A DNA stretch of 64,000 bases. Origin: Albula goreensis. Its lineage: Eukaryota; Chordata; Actinopteri; Albuliformes; Albulidae. Under the pieces are notes generated by a model that saw only the letters and a list, made by a program, of their open reading frames with translations, did no database searches and was not told the DNA's origin. Within the stretch, counting starts at the first letter, position 1, and each line of letters begins with the position of its first letter. The stretch is from the NCBI GenBank assembly GCA_022829145.1, contig CM040752.1, positions 30,571,086 through 30,635,085 on the forward strand, read 5' to 3'. A program made the translations under genes and the position numbers. Shown here one piece after another: positions 63,277 to 64,000 of the stretch.

Positions 63277-64000
63277 CTGTGAAAAAAGGGGGGGGAGAGA
63301 GAAAGAAAGAAAGAAAGATATTACATTGACTCTAATAGGAGTGCATTTTATCCTTGTTTGACTCACATGGACTCAGCTGGAGAGGACACTGAACATTTAC
63401 AGAGAGGGTTCGCTAAGTCTGTGTGAGAGTTGTTCTGTTACATTATGTTGTGAATTGTGAATTGTGAATCCCATTCTGACATATAGAATACTGAAGCTGA
63501 GAATGCACCATCAGATACAGCTTGGCTTTCCTTTCAGATGGTGTAAATAATACAGCAACTGACCACAATTCACCTTTTCACTTTGAATGAAAAGTTTAAA
63601 GTGGTTACTGCAGCAGCCATACCACTGCATTTGTCATAGACGTACAGTGCCGGGTACGATTCTTTTTTTTTTTTTTTTAGCTTTGTGACGTCTTTAGCAC
63701 TTCTCTTGAAGAAGTGCTGGACATGGCCTTCCTTTTCAGATGGATAAAAACACTACATCTGATTCAGGTCGAAACCTTGTGGAAAGGTATTAAAAAATCG
63801 GTGTCCGACCTTTCAGGTGGAAGTTATTACCTTATCCTGCCTGACCTGCGCTGAATACGGTATTACTGCTCAGTGTGAAAGGGATATATACGAGGCCTTA
63901 GAGAGGGAGGGTTTATTATACAGAGGAAATGGAGAGGGCCTCTGACTTCGCCGATAGATTGGGGGAGTGAATCCTGCAGATTTGGATTCAGGAGGACATG
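63277..64000 (-). other. grm4 intron upstream of exon A, running off the right edge
   Basis: Begins at the exon A acceptor (TTTTTTCACAG). It has a short GAAA run near 63299-63318 and a T run near 63663-63680, and otherwise no recognised feature. The preceding coding exon lies beyond the window. Confidence 0.8.

Overview
The window is vertebrate nuclear DNA, most likely from a ray-finned fish. It holds one recognisable gene: the middle and 3' part of a group III metabotropic glutamate receptor, best matched to GRM4 (mGlu4), on the minus strand. Six coding exons can be placed with consensus splice sites and matching phases (136, 155, 141, 201, 137 and 936 bp; 1,706 bp in all). They encode the second half of the glutamate-binding Venus-flytrap domain, the nine-cysteine domain and transmembrane helices 1-6. 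The first exon(s), with signal peptide and N-terminal lobe, lie beyond the right edge. The exon(s) for helix 7 and the cytoplasmic tail were not found and should lie beyond the left edge. A fish is suggested by the repeats: a Tc1-type transposon, a tRNA-derived SINE with the familiar fish body and tail, a LINE 3' tail and many dinucleotide arrays. The species cannot be named from what I see.

Layout in transcript order, right to left: exon A (63276-63141); a 5.3-kb intron with a retroviral LTR/primer-binding-site relic and two SINE-like insertions; exon B (57832-57678); a 651-bp intron with a long CA tract on the transcript strand; exon C (57026-56886); a 25.9-kb intron with a 237-bp duplicated block starting 2 bp inside the donor, a LINE tail, a Tc1 relic and several satellites; exon D (30986-30786), followed directly by a CA-rich tract; a 20.1-kb intron with a SINE, a TA-flanked MITE, a telomere-like minisatellite and a 0.5-kb polypurine tract; exon E (10699-10563); a 3.5-kb intron whose 3' end is a 29-bp minisatellite running up to the splice acceptor; exon F (7047-6112); and at least 6.1 kb of further intron.

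About 97% of the window is intron. I saw no second protein gene, functional RNA gene, CRISPR array or operon-like system. Most other open frames are chance frames in repeats or low-complexity DNA. The points most worth checking are the duplication abutting the exon C donor, the minisatellite that appears to have supplied the exon F polypyrimidine tract, CA-rich tracts next to exons D and B/C, the LTR relic with a tRNA-His-type primer-binding site, and the inverted SINE pair. Several CpG-retaining, homeodomain-motif-rich intronic blocks are possible enhancers, but only cross-species alignment can show that.
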